Shown: positions 23,090 to 49,189 of the stretch, piece by piece | How positions within the stretch are numbered: position 1 is the stretch's first letter | How the letters are laid out: every line of letters starts with the position of its first letter | NCBI RefSeq assembly: GCF_032062135.1 | Contig: NC_092864.1 | Location: 15,238,815-15,302,814, forward strand | DNA length: 64,000 nucleotides | From: Pyxicephalus adspersus | Taxonomy: Eukaryota; Chordata; Amphibia; Anura; Pyxicephalidae | Reading direction: 5' to 3' | Notes under the pieces: generated by a model | Databases searched by the model: none | Seen by the model: only the letters and a program-made list of their open reading frames with translations | What the model was told of the DNA's origin: nothing | Program-made: the position numbers and the translations under genes

Positions 23090-24370
23090 CTTCAACAGAC
23101 GGCCTTGGCGCCCAAAAGGTAGACACATCCAGTATATATACTGTATATGCCCTCTTAGTACTGGGCACTGGTGGTTACCACTACGCAGGCATATAGAGTC
23201 CAAAATGACTATGCTGCACATAAGTACGTCCTGGGACATGTATCTTGAGATATTGTGTTAGGAGAACCCACCATGGAGAGGCAGATACATCCAGCCACCC
23301 CCTGTAGTAGTGGCCACAACTAGGCAGGCATATAGAGCCACACAAATATATTCTGCATATAGGTCCTGGGCCATACTATGTGCCACCTACAGGGAAGATA
23401 GGTTCCTCAAGAGGTCCCCATCACAGTCACAAAGGTGCTGATACCACTAGCTGGAAACCAAACCTACAAAACACAGGTTTTAAAAAAAATATATGTATTT
23501 GGTCCAAAAGAGCCCAAAAATGGGAGCATCCACTTTGTAACCCATAGAAGCAGACACATCCAGCCTGCTGGTGGAATGTACATAGCCCTCTAGTAGTGGC
23601 CACTGATAGCTACCACATAGCAGGCATATAAAGTCCCACCGGGGTATTCTGCATAGAAGTGCTGGGGCATACCATGTGCCACCTATTGGGAAGATTGCTT
23701 CCCCAAACAAAACCCAAGAGTTATTAAAGTGGTGATTTTCTTTTTGTAATTCTCTTTATTTGATGGCTGTCCTTCTTATACATTACTGTGCCCACTATTA
23801 ATTTTATTTGTCTAAAAGCCCAATAAAAAAATATTGAAAGTGCTGATACAATAGGCCCAAAAGCAATTGCACAAAACACAAGTTTAAAAATAAATCATTT
23901 GGGGAGAACTGGCCCTGGAGTCCAGGAGGAAGACCGATCCAGCCTGAGAGTAAATGTTCCCTTTATTAGTGGCCATAAGTGGCTACCACCAGGCAGACAT
24001 ATACAGTCCCACCAGGGTATTCTGCATATAGGTCCTGGGCCATACCATGTGCCAGCTAGGGGGAAGGTAGGTTTTCCAAGTGGTATCCATCACAGTTACA
24101 AAAGTCCTGATACCATTTGACAAAAAAACATTATTTAATCCAAAACCAACTGGGATGGGAATGCTGGACTGTAGAACCAGGAGGCCGACAAGGTTATTGA
24201 ACATATAGTTTCTGGGCCATACCATGTACGAAGATAGGTTCCCAATTGGTATCCATTCATTACAGAAGTGCTGATACCATTATCCCAAAAAACAAACTCA
24301 CAAAACACAAGTTTTTTTTAAAAAACAAAATCTTTATTTGGTCCGAAAGAACCTGAGATGGGAGCGTGGG
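23090..24370. repeat. Degenerate tandem array, period about 300-370 bp
   Basis: Blocks recur in order: GTGGCCACT-like, CTACCAC, GCAGGCATATAGAGTCC, TATTCTGCATATAGGTCC, GGGCCATACCATGTGCCA, AGTGCTGATACCA. The GCAGGCATATA block is at about 23186, 23324, 23622 and 23992. A LINE tail interrupts it at 23715-23835. The open frames across it are artefacts. Confidence 0.75.
23715..23835 (+). mobile_element. 5'-truncated LINE tail inside the array
   Basis: T-rich 3'-UTR-like segment ending GCCCAATAAAAAAATATTG, resembling the tail of the L1-type fragment at 38240 (AAACCCAATAAAAATTT). AAAGTG on both sides may be the target duplication. Too short to classify firmly. Confidence 0.45.
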
Positions 24371-24399
24371 GCCACCCAAAATGTAACTATCTATACAAT

Positions 24400-27300
24400 C
24401 TGAGTATAATAGCTGATAAAATAGCATTTTGTCTTATTACAGCTGAACAATATATACAGGTTTGAAAGATTTCCCAGTTGTGGCAGATGAAAAGACAGAC
24501 ACAGACCAGGGACCCCTGACAGACAACGGCCAGAAGGGAGGGAGGGACAAGGACAGGACTGAGTCTTACAAACATCCAGAATAAGATGGACATGGTGACG
24601 AGATATTGTCCATTGAATTCACAGGTCAGTGTTGTGCTAGCAGCCGATAACGGGCCTGTAAGTCTGACATGAATCTCAACCAAAAATATTGCAGGCAACA
24701 ATGAATAAGGCTATGGGGAGATGACCATGTCTACAACATTAAACTGATGAACAATACAATTATTCTGCGGTTTTTGTTATTCTGGCCACAAATCATGGAT
24801 GGATTCCTTTAAATGTCTGTCTAGGAAGCTTCCAACTTCCAAACTGGGCTGTAGAGTTAATTTTGGGCAGATCTGTTTCAGTGGGGTGACTAGATCCAAC
24901 ATGCGGCCTGAAAGTTTATCGCTGGCAGCACTGTTGCCTCCACAGACAAAAAGCAGCTAGGGCTGTGCTGAAATGCTGTCAGTTTGCCAATATTTGCTTG
25001 GTTTCATAGTTATGATGGGTGCCCTGGATTTTTAGGTAGACAGAAACCAAATTCCCTGCTGAAATACTGCAGAGAGTTACCTTTGTAGGCCCTACAGTCT
25101 GCTATGGGTAGATGTAAGCACAGATGGAGGTAATTTAGTGTACTGACCCTCTACAGCATGAGATAAATAGGGAAAAACCAGATAAATCAATGTATTCTGC
25201 TTAGACAGCATGGACATTATGGTACAATGGCGCCATCTACTGGTAAAATATAAATTTGCTGAATTTAGTAAACTGGAATGAAAATGCTGAAATGGCTTTT
25301 GCATAAATGAACAGAGCACCCTACAGGAAGTACAAAACTTTTATCTTTAAACAGCTAATTAATGAATATCATATTAGTGTCTGTAAATAGCGGCTTCTGC
25401 TTTAACACCTTCATTTATTAACGTTAACAGAGAACTGAGTGCTGTGAAATTAATCAGGATGAAATTTACTAGCAGCTATGGGAGGGGCTGCCATTGGCTA
25501 TGAAGATCTATACAATTCTTTGGCAGCATTTCTTTCAACAACCAGTCATCTGAAGATAGAACTGATTTCGGATCTGGGAACAAATTTCACACAACTCTCT
25601 TGTAGGCAATGAAGTGAAGGCTATCAATCACAGAGCAGCCGTCTTGTGCAAGTGAAAAGACTTCCAGGCTATTAATCCCTATAAAAGAGATCTAAATACC
25701 AAAAGTTAGAGTAGATATGATAGACTAATATACACTAAAGTTACTTTATATATGTGGCTGAAATAAATTTGGAAGGTAACCAATCGAAATCAAGCTGACA
25801 TGCTAGTGCTGGGTTCAGGAATCATTTTTACAATAACAGAGTCCTTTCCCTCCCCCATTTTACAGATTACCAGTTTGTGACTGCTAAAATCATTCCATTC
25901 CAGCTGAAGTGTTCACACACATGCATACATTATATACATGAAAACAACATAAAAAGACATCCCAGTGTATCTGATAAATGAAAAGTAGCACAGGGAGGGA
26001 AGGGTTCATTCTAGACAAAGTGTGAATGAGCACACAGCCCTTCTTTCCCTGAGACTAAAAGCATGAAAGCAGCAAACCCCCATTTCCCTGCAAAATACAG
26101 AAGTCTGCTTTCTGTACATCATACAAGTCAATGTCCAATTCAAAAAAGCTCCAGAACTCTAGCTGGACATCTCCCGAGGCCTCTTAAGACATCATTGTCC
26201 TTACCAGAATTCTTCTGTGAGTAAAAATGTAGAAGGCTCATTTTGTTGCACATTTTTACATTTTCTAATGTCTGAGCTGGAGAAGGGCCTTTTGCTCCAC
26301 CAGCATTATTAGGAGGGGCTTTGTAGAAAATAAATTATAATCTATATGCAAAGCTCGGTTGTGGGAAGTGGACCTAATGCAGCATCAGCTGTACACAGTT
26401 TTATCTAAAATGTATAATATATTTTTTATTCATAAAAACTATGTTATAGCTTTCACATTCATTCTTACCCTGTAACTACTAAAATGGCTGGATCTTCCTC
26501 ATATGTCAGTAAAAAATAAATATGTTTTATTGCATGAAGAGAATGGCATTGCTGGTACAGTTGGGGTCATGTGAAAGCTTTTCTTGTGCCTGAAAGGTTG
26601 TATGTTGCTAGCACACGTTTATTCTTCACCATGCAAACATATATAGAACAAGGTTGCATAAATATGCAAGGACTCTTCATCAAGGTGCGCATACACAGGT
26701 GTATGACATACGGCCTTAACCTTGGCCTGTTTGGTCACTGGAACATGAATCCTTATAATGACTGACCACATGGTGACGGATGAACGTGAGCTGACAGCAT
26801 AAATTCTTCTCTTAAGTGGCTGGACAGCATTGTCCATGTGGTTGACCAATCACCCATAGCAAGAGGGTCTAAGTACTACATGGCCTAGTGATCAGGGTAC
26901 GTTTGTTTTCAGTCCTCTGCTTGGAGATGCTGCAGCAAACACCACCTTGGCCAGGAGCTGACATGCAGTGAATGCCAATTACAAAATACTCATGGTACAG
27001 AGAAGTGAATTGATTTCTTTTTTAACCCGGCAAAACAACAAACTGTGGCCTTTCTATTTTGCCTATATCCTGGATATGTCTGCATATTTGTTCAATCTAG
27101 TGAGAATCGTGCAAACCTTGATTGCCTATATATTTAAAAAGCATGTGTCTCTGTAAAACATACATCCTGCTCTGTACATTGTCAGTTGCTGGTGCTGGAC
27201 CTGCCCCAAGTCTGAGAACTGGAAAGGCTGCAAGATGTGCTGAATGCAGGACTACAGAATTGTCAGGACACAGCTTTCCATCAATGTAGAAGATGGAATT

Positions 27301-28371
27301 CCTTATGGTGCTAAACAACTCGACCATTCAGGAACAAGATTCTAAACTGCCCCGGGAAATAAGATAAAAAGGAAGTGTGACTAACTGGTGGCTACAGGGT
27401 CCTGCTGACACTTTGTATTATAAATATTTTAATTATTAAAGCCCCATGTCAGCAAGTCCAGCACCCTGCTTACTAATACATGGAATTCCTCATTGCTATT
27501 CTATTAATGCACCAACTATTCTGCCATTGCCATGTAGGCGTGACATGTTCATGTCATGTCGTACATGCCTTGTATAGCTTAGACGGATATTGTAGCTATA
27601 CAGCTTCTACAGTGCTAACAGAACTTTCTGTGTCCCGTTTTAGCTGAGCTCCTCCATACATCACCAGCTCAACAGAACTAAACCAGCAAACAACATTAGA
27701 CTTAACAGATTTTGTGTGTGGTTCGGGTGTTTGATTAAGACTGAAGAGATCATCGCTGGAAAGTCCACCACTGTCCACTTTAAAAGTTACTACATCCTCT
27801 AGTCAATCGGTAGTGAATGACATTCAGCTAAAATTGAACAAAACCTTGGCATATTTTAGTCATATGCAGGAGGAGCTATTACATGCTACACAGCAGAGGC
27901 TGACGGGTTATAAACAATCACAGAGATGGGTTTGTGATGTCATCAGCTTCCATTTCCTGTCCACATTATGACTTCTGCAATAGCAAGTACAGCAATCATT
28001 TTCATTGCCCTGACTGCTCCAAAATGCTGTAATGTGCACTCTATTATGGGTTATAGCTCTGCTCTCTGAACTGCCTTATATAATAAGACTGTATGTGCAG
28101 GTGATTGACAAAACTCTAGATAAAATATATTGGGCTGCATTACATGTAGTACACGAAAGCAGAATCAATAGTAATGCTTTCAATAATGATGTGGCTCTTA
28201 AAAAACAAAACAAAAAAGGACAGGACGGAGGGATGGGGAAGGGTCCCTGTATACACAGGATATTAGTCCTGAGTAGATTTCAAGTGTAGTTCGCTTCCAA
28301 GGAAATAGTCCGTCCCTAAAGTGCTCCCACTGAATCTGGGCAGTCCAGCCGCTATGTAGTGAGGACGTGTG
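24400..28371. other. Region 3' of CAPN15: probable 3' UTR then noncoding
   Basis: No coding exon recognised. CAPN15 transcription would continue leftward from 28371; minus-strand AATAAA hexamers occur at 26526-26531 and 26425-26430, which would give a 3' UTR of nearly 2 kb, but the true cleavage site cannot be fixed. 26690-26900 has DNA-element-like words (CGCATACACAGGTG) too diverged to assign. Confidence 0.35.
25229..25244 (-). promoter_or_regulatory. CTCF-like site 4
   Basis: Minus strand reads ACCAGTAGATGGCGCC, matching the CTCF core with the AGATGGCGC variant. Confidence 0.5.
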
Positions 28372-41224
<12,853 letters not shown>

Positions 41225-41239
41225 AGGGACTGGAAGCCT

Positions 41240-42605
41240 AAAGAAAAGAAAAACATAACACTGGTTAGCACCAAAATAATATGCAGATATATTCAAACAG
41301 GTTGCCAGTACAATTAAAGTAAAACTTCCACCACAACTTTTTTTTTTCCTGCATAGATAATAAAATGGTTAGAAACTTAGATTTGTATTACTATCAGTGC
41401 CCCATGACAGCAATAAAATGTAAAAATAACCTTTCCTCTTATCTAAAGAAAAAATGCACCGATAACAATTACAGCAGTGATTAGATACATATATTATCCA
41501 TCAAGATCCATGAACAATGTTGGGTGACTTTTGTACACACATCAGATTCTAGCTAAACACAAGCCCGATCGTTGGTATTGGGGGGGTGTCACTGGAAATT
41601 ATTATTTCAGATAACAGATGAAGGAATAAGCAATGTACACTTAGTGCCTATTGTGTTCTATGGAGGGGGAGGACAAGTAAGCAAACCTCACTGTGCTCTC
41701 CTCAACAGAAAAGCATAGTGGTCATTCCTGAATGGTCATTCATGGACGAAGTGGACTGCTGTACATTTATCAGAGCACAACTATCCACTGATGTGTGTAT
41801 GTAGCTTTAGACTGGACAATGAAGAAGCAGCAGCAGACTGATGATGTCCCCACTGCTCTTTCCCCCTATCAGCATGCTCCTTTGTAACAAGTGCATTAGT
41901 AGTAGACTAACTTAGCATTCTATTGCATTTATTTTTTATTGCAGCTAGTACAGTTTATATCTTTAAATTTATTTATATCCGCATTTTTTAAATGTATAAT
42001 TGGAGCTTTAACTTTGATTTGACACAAACACTGCATCTGGGTGAAGTTCCTGGAGGGTCCACTTTATCACTACCATGCATTACTGAGCAGTTCTGATTAC
42101 TGGAAGTCCTTGTTGGAAAATTCTGTCATCGTTAAGCAGCTGTTCCCTTTCTCCCTAGATAAGAGAAGACGTTTACTGTGCAAGAACGGCAAGATACCAT
42201 TGGTCAAACCAGGAATGAAATTCACGGCGCGTGTCGCCATTTTTCCTGTCGTTTGTCCTTGGCGAGAGAACTGCCTGTGCTTGGCTTTCCTAACCTATTG
42301 CATTTTTACTCTTTCCTAGCCAGATAATGGACAATGATTTATGACTGGTTGCTATACAATCATGAGCTTTGTTCTTTGCTTTGCTGCACTAAACCAAAAG
42401 CGTGAGCTGCACACATTAGTATGCCTCCATTATACTGGATGTCCTTTTTTCCTTCTCTACCTTGAAAGTTGTTACACTCATAAATAGAGATAAATAGTAA
42501 CTATCACTGTCCTTGTGAAACATTAACACTGGCTGCATAAAAAAAGAAAACCTATGAATCACAAAAAGATGTCAGTCATAGCAAACCTGAAAGCCTGACC
42601 CTCTT
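41240..42605. other. Upstream of CAPN15 exon 1: noncoding
   Basis: Intron of the CAPN15 5' UTR. About 41525-41805 has inverted-repeat-like ends (TGTACACACATCAGATTCTA / CTGATGTGTGTATGTAGC) and the GGACAATGAAGAAGCAGCAG word shared with 19686, suggesting a decayed DNA element. Confidence 0.45.
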
Positions 42606-42610
42606 CACCT

Positions 42611-42858
42611 ATGCATGGCCAAAAAAACGTGGACAGCTTCCAAAATATTGAGATGAAGTTTCTAGTGATGGGTACTGTGAATACTACACTACTACTACTT
42701 TACTACAAAGACATCTTAGACAAAGGTGTGTTTCCAACCTTGGCACAACCATTTATTAAAGACCCTTTTCTGTTTCAGCAAAACTGTGCCCCTGTGCAAC
42801 GAGCCCACTCCAGAAGAGTGAAGGTTGTCCAAGAAAAGGGGGGGAAGAGGTCATATAC
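42611..42858 (+). mobile_element. Tc1-type transposase relic
   Basis: Plus-strand frame reads GQKNVDSFQNIEMK...ILDKGVFPTLAQPF...PFLFQQNCAPVQRA, matching in order the Tc1-family segment ending HDxAPVHxA; the catalytic Asp position is Asn here (QQNCAPV). The rest is missing; another element starts at 42859. Confidence 0.7.
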
Positions 42859-43243
42859 CTAAAGCAGACCTAAACACAAAAACAAAAAGTCACCAGAAGG
42901 TAGAGCTAATAGCATATCCAAAGCTTCAGTCTTCGTGTTAAAAAATAAAGCCGAGGCTCCTGGTGGTTTTTTGTTTTAGCTCTTTAATTTAGGGTGCACG
43001 CACCGAGTATTGTGGAGCTCAGCTCTGTGTAAGCACGTGTAGAAGTTACATAGTTGGTGGCCATCCAATGGCTGAAGAGGATCACAACCTCCCAAAAATC
43101 CTCTATGGAGTACGAGTTGAAGATGGCGGCTTCTTCTGATCAGTTGATGACAAGTCTCGAACCTGTCATCGCTGCTGGGTAAGTATGTTGCATGATAATG
43201 GCAGAAGCTCACCACCCACCAACAAGTTTAGTTCCTCTTAAAG
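42859..43243. mobile_element. Inverted-repeat DNA element, intact copy
   Basis: 385 bp with ends CTAAAGCAGACCTAAAC and GTTTAGTTCCTCTTAAAG, which are imperfect reverse complements. No coding capacity. Related to the ends at 37888 and 39272. Inserted at the end of the Tc1 relic. Confidence 0.7.
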
Positions 43244-43589
43244 TTAGCCAATTTTCAGCAAACATGACGCCACCGTTCCTAGAAAGAAGATTCCTGAGGA
43301 ACGAAAAGCAGCCAACATTGTACCAGAAAACTCTTGCCATGGACTGCAGTCTTCTGGTGATATCTTATGTTCAACAGGAATGTACCCATTAGGACAAAGA
43401 TGTCACACTTATCAATACAGAAGATAGAAAAAAGAGAAGTACAGTTCTATTTTTTAGGTGCATTTTCCCCCTCTTTCTAAGAGTAAGTGATCTTGGAAGG
43501 GGCCCATAGAGTGTAAGTAGAGTGTTTATTTTAGTAGGCGGCCCGTTTTAATTCCCATGGGAATAGGATGTTCAATAGGCTCATATCTG

Positions 43590-43742
43590 TAGTGCTCAAG
43601 AATTTTTTATTTAAGACAGGCGGGAAGAAATTGTAGGTGGGAGGCAGCCCCTGTATTGTGACCCAACTCTTCAGTAACCACACAAAAACAGCCGAGGTGC
43701 CGGGTGGTGCGCCCAGCTAAAAGGGTCTGGGGGAGAACACTG
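43590..43742 (-). mobile_element. hAT-like short element, copy 2
   Basis: Inverted copy: GCGCCCAGCTAAAAGGGTCT and a right end GGGAGAACACTG. Better preserved at its right end than copy 1. Confidence 0.75.
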
Positions 43743-43744
43743 AT

Positions 43745-46335
43745 CTGTTATGGTAAAGTGTTCACAAAATTTTAGCTCTATATATGAAACAAGGTTCCTT
43801 TAGGTCTGAAACATTCTAAAAACAGGGTTCCCCTGAAGGTCGCAGGAGCTGTGAATGACTGACTTTCTGTTTGCTGGTGCCTGAATCGCTTTTGACCCAA
43901 CACCACTGGGAAGAGCCAGCAGAGTGACACCAAAGATCATTTTAGCTGTCCATAAGGGTGACATTTAGACTACCACATTAGGGGAAACTTTCTTCCAACT
44001 AAACACAAATTTAAGGAACATATTTCCCACTGACACCCAGTGCATTGGTTTTAGCAGAAGTTCACCGAGACCTGTTAATATTTTAGTGGTTCCTCTGCGG
44101 TAATAAAGTTGAGAAAGGCTGCTCTATAGTATATCCTAGTATTTACAAATTGAACTGGGACTCCCCTTTTAAAATGGCAATAAGGGGCTATTGTCCACAC
44201 TACATGTGTCCACATCCTGTCACAACTGACCTAATAAGATAAGACTGTGGTCATGAGTGATGAGCCGGCACATGGGACAATGAAGAACGTGTGTCACGGA
44301 GCTTTAAAAACTAGGCAGCCAGGGTTACACATACCAGGTTCATCACTTGTAGGGAATGTAAATTATTTAATCTGAATGCCAACTGCAAGTCAATTATCAT
44401 AACACAGGACATAATGCCATGACTTTTCATACCAGCTAGCCAATTAGAAATGACATTTAAATCATTAACAATCTTATTTGAAGCTTGTTACTGCAACAGT
44501 GATGAGCAGAGTCTGTGAAATGTTGGTCAATGTTTAAATCCAAGAGCTTATTAAAAGAGACAGAGTCAGAGGATTGTTGCTGGAAGCGATCTTTTGTGAT
44601 TGTTTCCAGAGACAGATGAACAATGAGCCTTGTACACACAGAGCTGTTCTGTTCTATGGAGAGGGGAAGATGATGAGCTGTCCCTCATAGGCATGAACAG
44701 CGGACTTTCCCAATTCATTGCTTATAAATCTGCCATTGTTAGGAACGCTGTAACCATGCCTGATTTTGGCTGAATCTGACGTGTGTAAATAGACTAATTT
44801 TTTTTTTCTTTAAATAGAAATGTTGTAAGTACAGAATAATACCAAAACTTGGCCCCCAGTATATTACAGATACTTGCTATGTGATGACCTAAAAATATCC
44901 TATTTGGTTTTGGCATTACCTGAAAGCTATTTGGACAAGACGGGGCACACTTTCAAGGTTTAGATTTGCAAATATTATTTGAACAAATAATATAATAAAA
45001 ATAAAAAACATGGTAAGTTTATTTTTCGCAGAACTCCTATCTATCAGTTGACCACAAAAATCAGCCCATGACAAATATAAAGTTGCAATGTTCTCCTGTT
45101 TCTGATATTTACAATCACAGAACAACTAGATAGATTTTAGATTCATTGTGCAGTTGTGAATTTTAACTAAAATCATTTGCTAGTGATAAAAAAAATGATA
45201 CATACACACTGACTGACTATTAAAACACTGACTGCAGACTACACACATATTGCATATCATTCCCAATCCCAGACTTGTTTTCTGGTGGTTTCAGAGCATA
45301 AACTGCGCTCTGCTGGGCTCAGCAGTGTCTGCACATACATTACAATTTGGGCTGGTGTATGTTTGCCAAGGAAGCATTTTTAGAATCAATGGCACCAAGA
45401 ACTGGAGGAAAGGCTAAAAAACAATACAGGTGGCTAAACCTACCTGAGGACACATTAATACCCTGAAATGCATATTAGAAAATTGCTGCTTGGAAGTCCA
45501 AATCCAAGCAAACATTTTTTATGTAATGGATCCACAGAAGGTGCTAGTATAAAGTACCTCTGCTGCAATACTTCCTCGTCATTTCTGCCACTCCTGAGAA
45601 ATACTTTTTATTGGCACATGTCTTCAACCTTCCAGGTTGACTGTTGCTCAGCATTCTACAACCCAGGAGACTGAGGTCATCCAGTGAGTACAGTGACATT
45701 GTCATTTAATATGCAGATCGCAGCACTGACATTAATACTTACTACCTATTCAGTACCAGTATCAGTTCCTATCTGGTTGAAAACCTGCTTCTGGGTTTAT
45801 TAAAATCCAAAGGACTGAGGACATCTGTGAGTACAGGGAATCATGACCTCCTGTAGGGGGCATCATCCCTGCTCAAAAAACGGGAGGGATAGTAATGACA
45901 TCATCACAATCTAACTTGCCCTGACAGTCGCCATGATTCCGCAAAAACAGCCGGACCTGTTGTGAACCCCTTTCCTCCGGTGCCCCTTTGACTCCTTAAA
46001 GTAAATTATAGTAACGTAAGATCTAGATCCAAGAAATCTATTTTCCTCATGTAAGGCAAATCCAAAAAAAGCACGCCTGTTTTTTTTTTTTTTTTTTTTT
46101 CAGGATAAACAGAAAGAGGAAAACAGCCAAAGGTCAGGCTTGATTCACCGGTGTCTTTTTTCAACCGCAAGTGAAGTAGAGAAGTATGTATCGGTGAAAC
46201 AGGCCCAGTGTATGATGATATCATTGTGTGTGTCATCTCCAGACAATTTCCAGAGTCAGCTGTTCTACGTTATACACAAAGCTGCCGGTGAAGGGCAAGG
46301 GAACTGACCAGCCAAGAACATAAGGTACAGTGGTA
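43745..46335. other. Noncoding sequence, mostly unassigned
   Basis: 44590-44790 shares TGTTCTGTTCTATGGAGAGG and GACGTGTGTAAATAGAC-type words with the 41.6 kb element, probably a decayed DNA element. No coding exon recognised. Confidence 0.35.
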
Positions 46336-46339
<4 letters not shown>

Positions 46340-46380
<41 letters not shown>

Positions 46381-46402
46381 CTGTGTGTGTGTGTGTATAT
46401 AC
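46340..46402. repeat. (TA)n/(GT)n microsatellite
   Basis: TA run followed by GTGTGTGTGTGTATATA. Confidence 0.95.
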
Positions 46403-46495
46403 ATTTCTCAATGCAGTTTTGCTGATGGTGTTGAACATTACACCATAGCTGTATGATGGGTGCTGAAATGGTCACACTTATCCTTTATTGGAAGA

Positions 46496-46612
46496 CATTG
46501 TGACAACGCAGGCGAACAAATGGGAGATAAAGAAAGAGTGTTGTCACCATATACCAGGAAATGTCTAAACAAGGATCTCTACAGCAGAATCAACTACTAT
46601 AGTAGTGAAAGT
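46496..46612. repeat. Dispersed GTTGTCACC foldback repeat, copy 3
   Basis: TTGTGACAACGCAGGCGAAC...AGAGTGTTGTCACCATATA, then AGGAAATGTCTAAACAAGGA, in the same order as copies 1, 2 and 4. Confidence 0.65.
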
Positions 46613-46614
46613 TT

Positions 46615-48475
46615 GCGACCTAAAATGGTTTATAAATGATATCTACCTAACACATTATAGCCATCATGTGTGTCTGTTACCCTTACAAAAGCGGTCAGAC
46701 CACCCAAGTCTCAGAGTTCTGTCAATGTCAAGGTCAGAAGCAGACAAGTGTCACCCCGAGTGGGACAGGTCACCGTATCTGCCATACCAATGCCGCACTC
46801 ATTTATAAGGCACAATTGCAGCTGTTCCTCCCTTGTGCCCTGGCTCAGTGTAACTTTCTCCTAACGTAAGCACTTGTAGAGCTCAGCATAAGCAGATTTC
46901 TAAAGCTTAGACGTCTACGGGCCGGGGAAAGAGAAGAGTTAACAAGGTGTCAGAACACAACATCACTTTGTTCTTTATTTTGTTCATCCTGCAGAAGCTT
47001 TTTGATTGTGAGTAATACATCATAAATAGACAGCAGCCCGGTGTACAAGGGAAAGCACCTCCGAGCAAGTTTACGCACCTATTCCTGCACAGTCAATGGT
47101 CCCTAAAGTCCATTGGGGGGTCTTTTCGGAGTATTTGCATGGAGAATATTGTATATAACCGCGACCTTAATGATTGAAAACACCATTACCATGCGTGTTA
47201 CTGAAACGCAATAGTGCATAAGCTACCCCATCGTCATATAACGTTATGATTATAATGATATAATGAATTTTGGCATCGTTGCTAGGGGTTACTACTTGAT
47301 TTCTGCCAAGAGAGACTATGACTGGCATGGAAGGAATTGGTCATTGAGCAGTGACCCCTTAATCCTAGAACACATGAGCAGACCGATCTTTGGTTTCATT
47401 GACCCAACCAATAGATATTCCGATCTTTTGTTCGCCTGACCCCTATAATAGATATTGACTGACCCATCCAATAGATATTCTGATTTCACGCTTGACTGAC
47501 TCATCCCATGCCCAATATTCTGATCAGTAATTGATTGGCCGCATATCACAAACCACTGCACACATGTGTATGAGATTCATCCTGCTGTTTGTTTTCTCCT
47601 AGATGGAAACAAATGTACTGAAGCATTCACACACACTTGAATACATTCACTCGACATTTACCAACATGCATCCACCACCGTTCGGAACCATAAACAAAAA
47701 AAGTTGCTTATGATTGGTCAGCTGCTGGATGTTAAAATCCGCTCATGTGTACCAGCTAACAACCAATGAAATTCATTTTTTCTGAAATAAATAGAACTAC
47801 TTTTGTGATTGGTTGGTACAGATTTGGTACAGTCAATATACTTTGTTAGTGTGCATTTCTCATATAACCCGATAAAAAATCCCTACTCTACCCCCCTACT
47901 CACACATGCAGCCCCAGCCTGGAAGCTCATAAAACAGCAGAAAACATTGTGCAAGGTGTCACTTGCTGTGTCATGGGTCTCTGACAGCAGCGTGTTTCAC
48001 TGGATATCAATGTATCTCTCTGTATAGAGAAGAGGTTTCTCTGTGTATGTATCGGAGATCTCCGGTGCCTGGCGATGAAAACACTTGGCTGTTTGGGTGC
48101 GATGCCTGCAGACGTCTTCCCTGCCACACTGAATATTTATTACAGATTGTGGCAGTGCCAGCCGCTGCCATCCCACGCATGGTCTGATATGTAATAATAG
48201 TACAGAGTCTTCCCCGACATCCAGCACTCAGATGTGTCAGGGGCTTCTCTATACTATCCACCAAGCACCGGCTGCAGCCTGATAAGTGTCAGATTTACAC
48301 TATCCAGATTAAAGGGGACCTTGTCACTTAGCTATGAATGACAGGTTCTCTTTTATCACACCCCTACCTTGACGATAGCCCCAATGCTGGAGCCCTTGAA
48401 AATATCCATTTGGCCACCTGTCCTTCCCAGAATGCAATGCTTGGGAGGGCCAACCAAGGGAGAAGGTCATCCCTA
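46615..48475. other. Noncoding sequence, unassigned
   Basis: Three overlapping plus-strand frames at 46605-46869 have no known product. A small local repeat (CCAATAGATATTC...) occurs at 47400-47480. Confidence 0.35.
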
Positions 48476-48477
48476 TT

Positions 48478-48560
48478 TAATTAGTACAGCGCTGGGTGAT
48501 ATGTTGGCGCTAAAAAAATCCTGTTTATTAATAATATAATATTATTATTATTATTATTAA
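48478..48560 (+). mobile_element. L2 LINE or SINE tail only
   Basis: TTAGTACAGCGCTGGGTGAT, ATGTTGGCGCTA and CCTGTTTATTAATAAT match the tail of the L2 copies at 14701 and 59905. Extremely 5' truncated. Confidence 0.75.
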
Positions 48561-48832
48561 TAATACATAAATATACATGACAGCAAAAATGTAATATATT
48601 GCAGCTTATCATTGGTTGCATCAATATTTTCACCTAGTGAACGGTATCTATAAAGGGAAGTGTTGTCACCCTAGAACAAGATTATACTACCCCCCTACTC
48701 TGCTGCTTAACATAATGTAAAGAATTCCATGGGGGATTACTAAATATTTGTCACATGTTGTAAGGGCAACCTAAGCTCTGTGTAGGAACTGCACTCGGAA
48801 TTCACAATTGCCCCTGAACATGCAACTAAAAT

Positions 48833-49188
48833 CTAAATTTACCCCCTACCTAGGATGTCTAGACAGAGATCTCCCCATTGCGGCCTAGCGGCCCTCCGAT
48901 CCACGCTGGGAGTTGTAAACAATGGTGAGGTCATTTCCTTTTTACATATGGCAGGAGGCAGGGCTTTTGATAGAAGGACAGTGGCAGTCAATGGCTGTAA
49001 AATTGGAAGCCCTGCTTTGATGAGTAGAAACTCCGCCCCTGGTATCAGAAACCCCACCTGCTGTTTACATTTTGCCTTCCATTTTGGTTGCTAGGGGATG
49101 ACATCACTATTGTTTACAACTCCCAGCATGGATTAGAAGGGCGCTAGGCCGCAGTGGCCAGACCTTCTAAATATGGGGTCCAATTTAG
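48833..49188. mobile_element. Foldback DNA element with long inverted arms
   Basis: 356 bp; arms of about 100 bp. Left CTAAATTTACCCCC ... TGCGGCCTAGCG ... CTGGGAGTTGTAAACAAT pairs with right ATTGTTTACAACTCCCAG ... CGCTAGGCCGCA ... CAATTTAG. The central 100-150 bases are unpaired and hold a short plus-strand frame without known product. Nonautonomous DNA transposon. Confidence 0.88.
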
Positions 49189-49189
49189 T

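Noticed and set aside
24387..24701. 104-codon minus-strand frame near the CAPN15 3' side
   Set aside because: No similarity, no splice context, beyond the CAPN15 stop codon.
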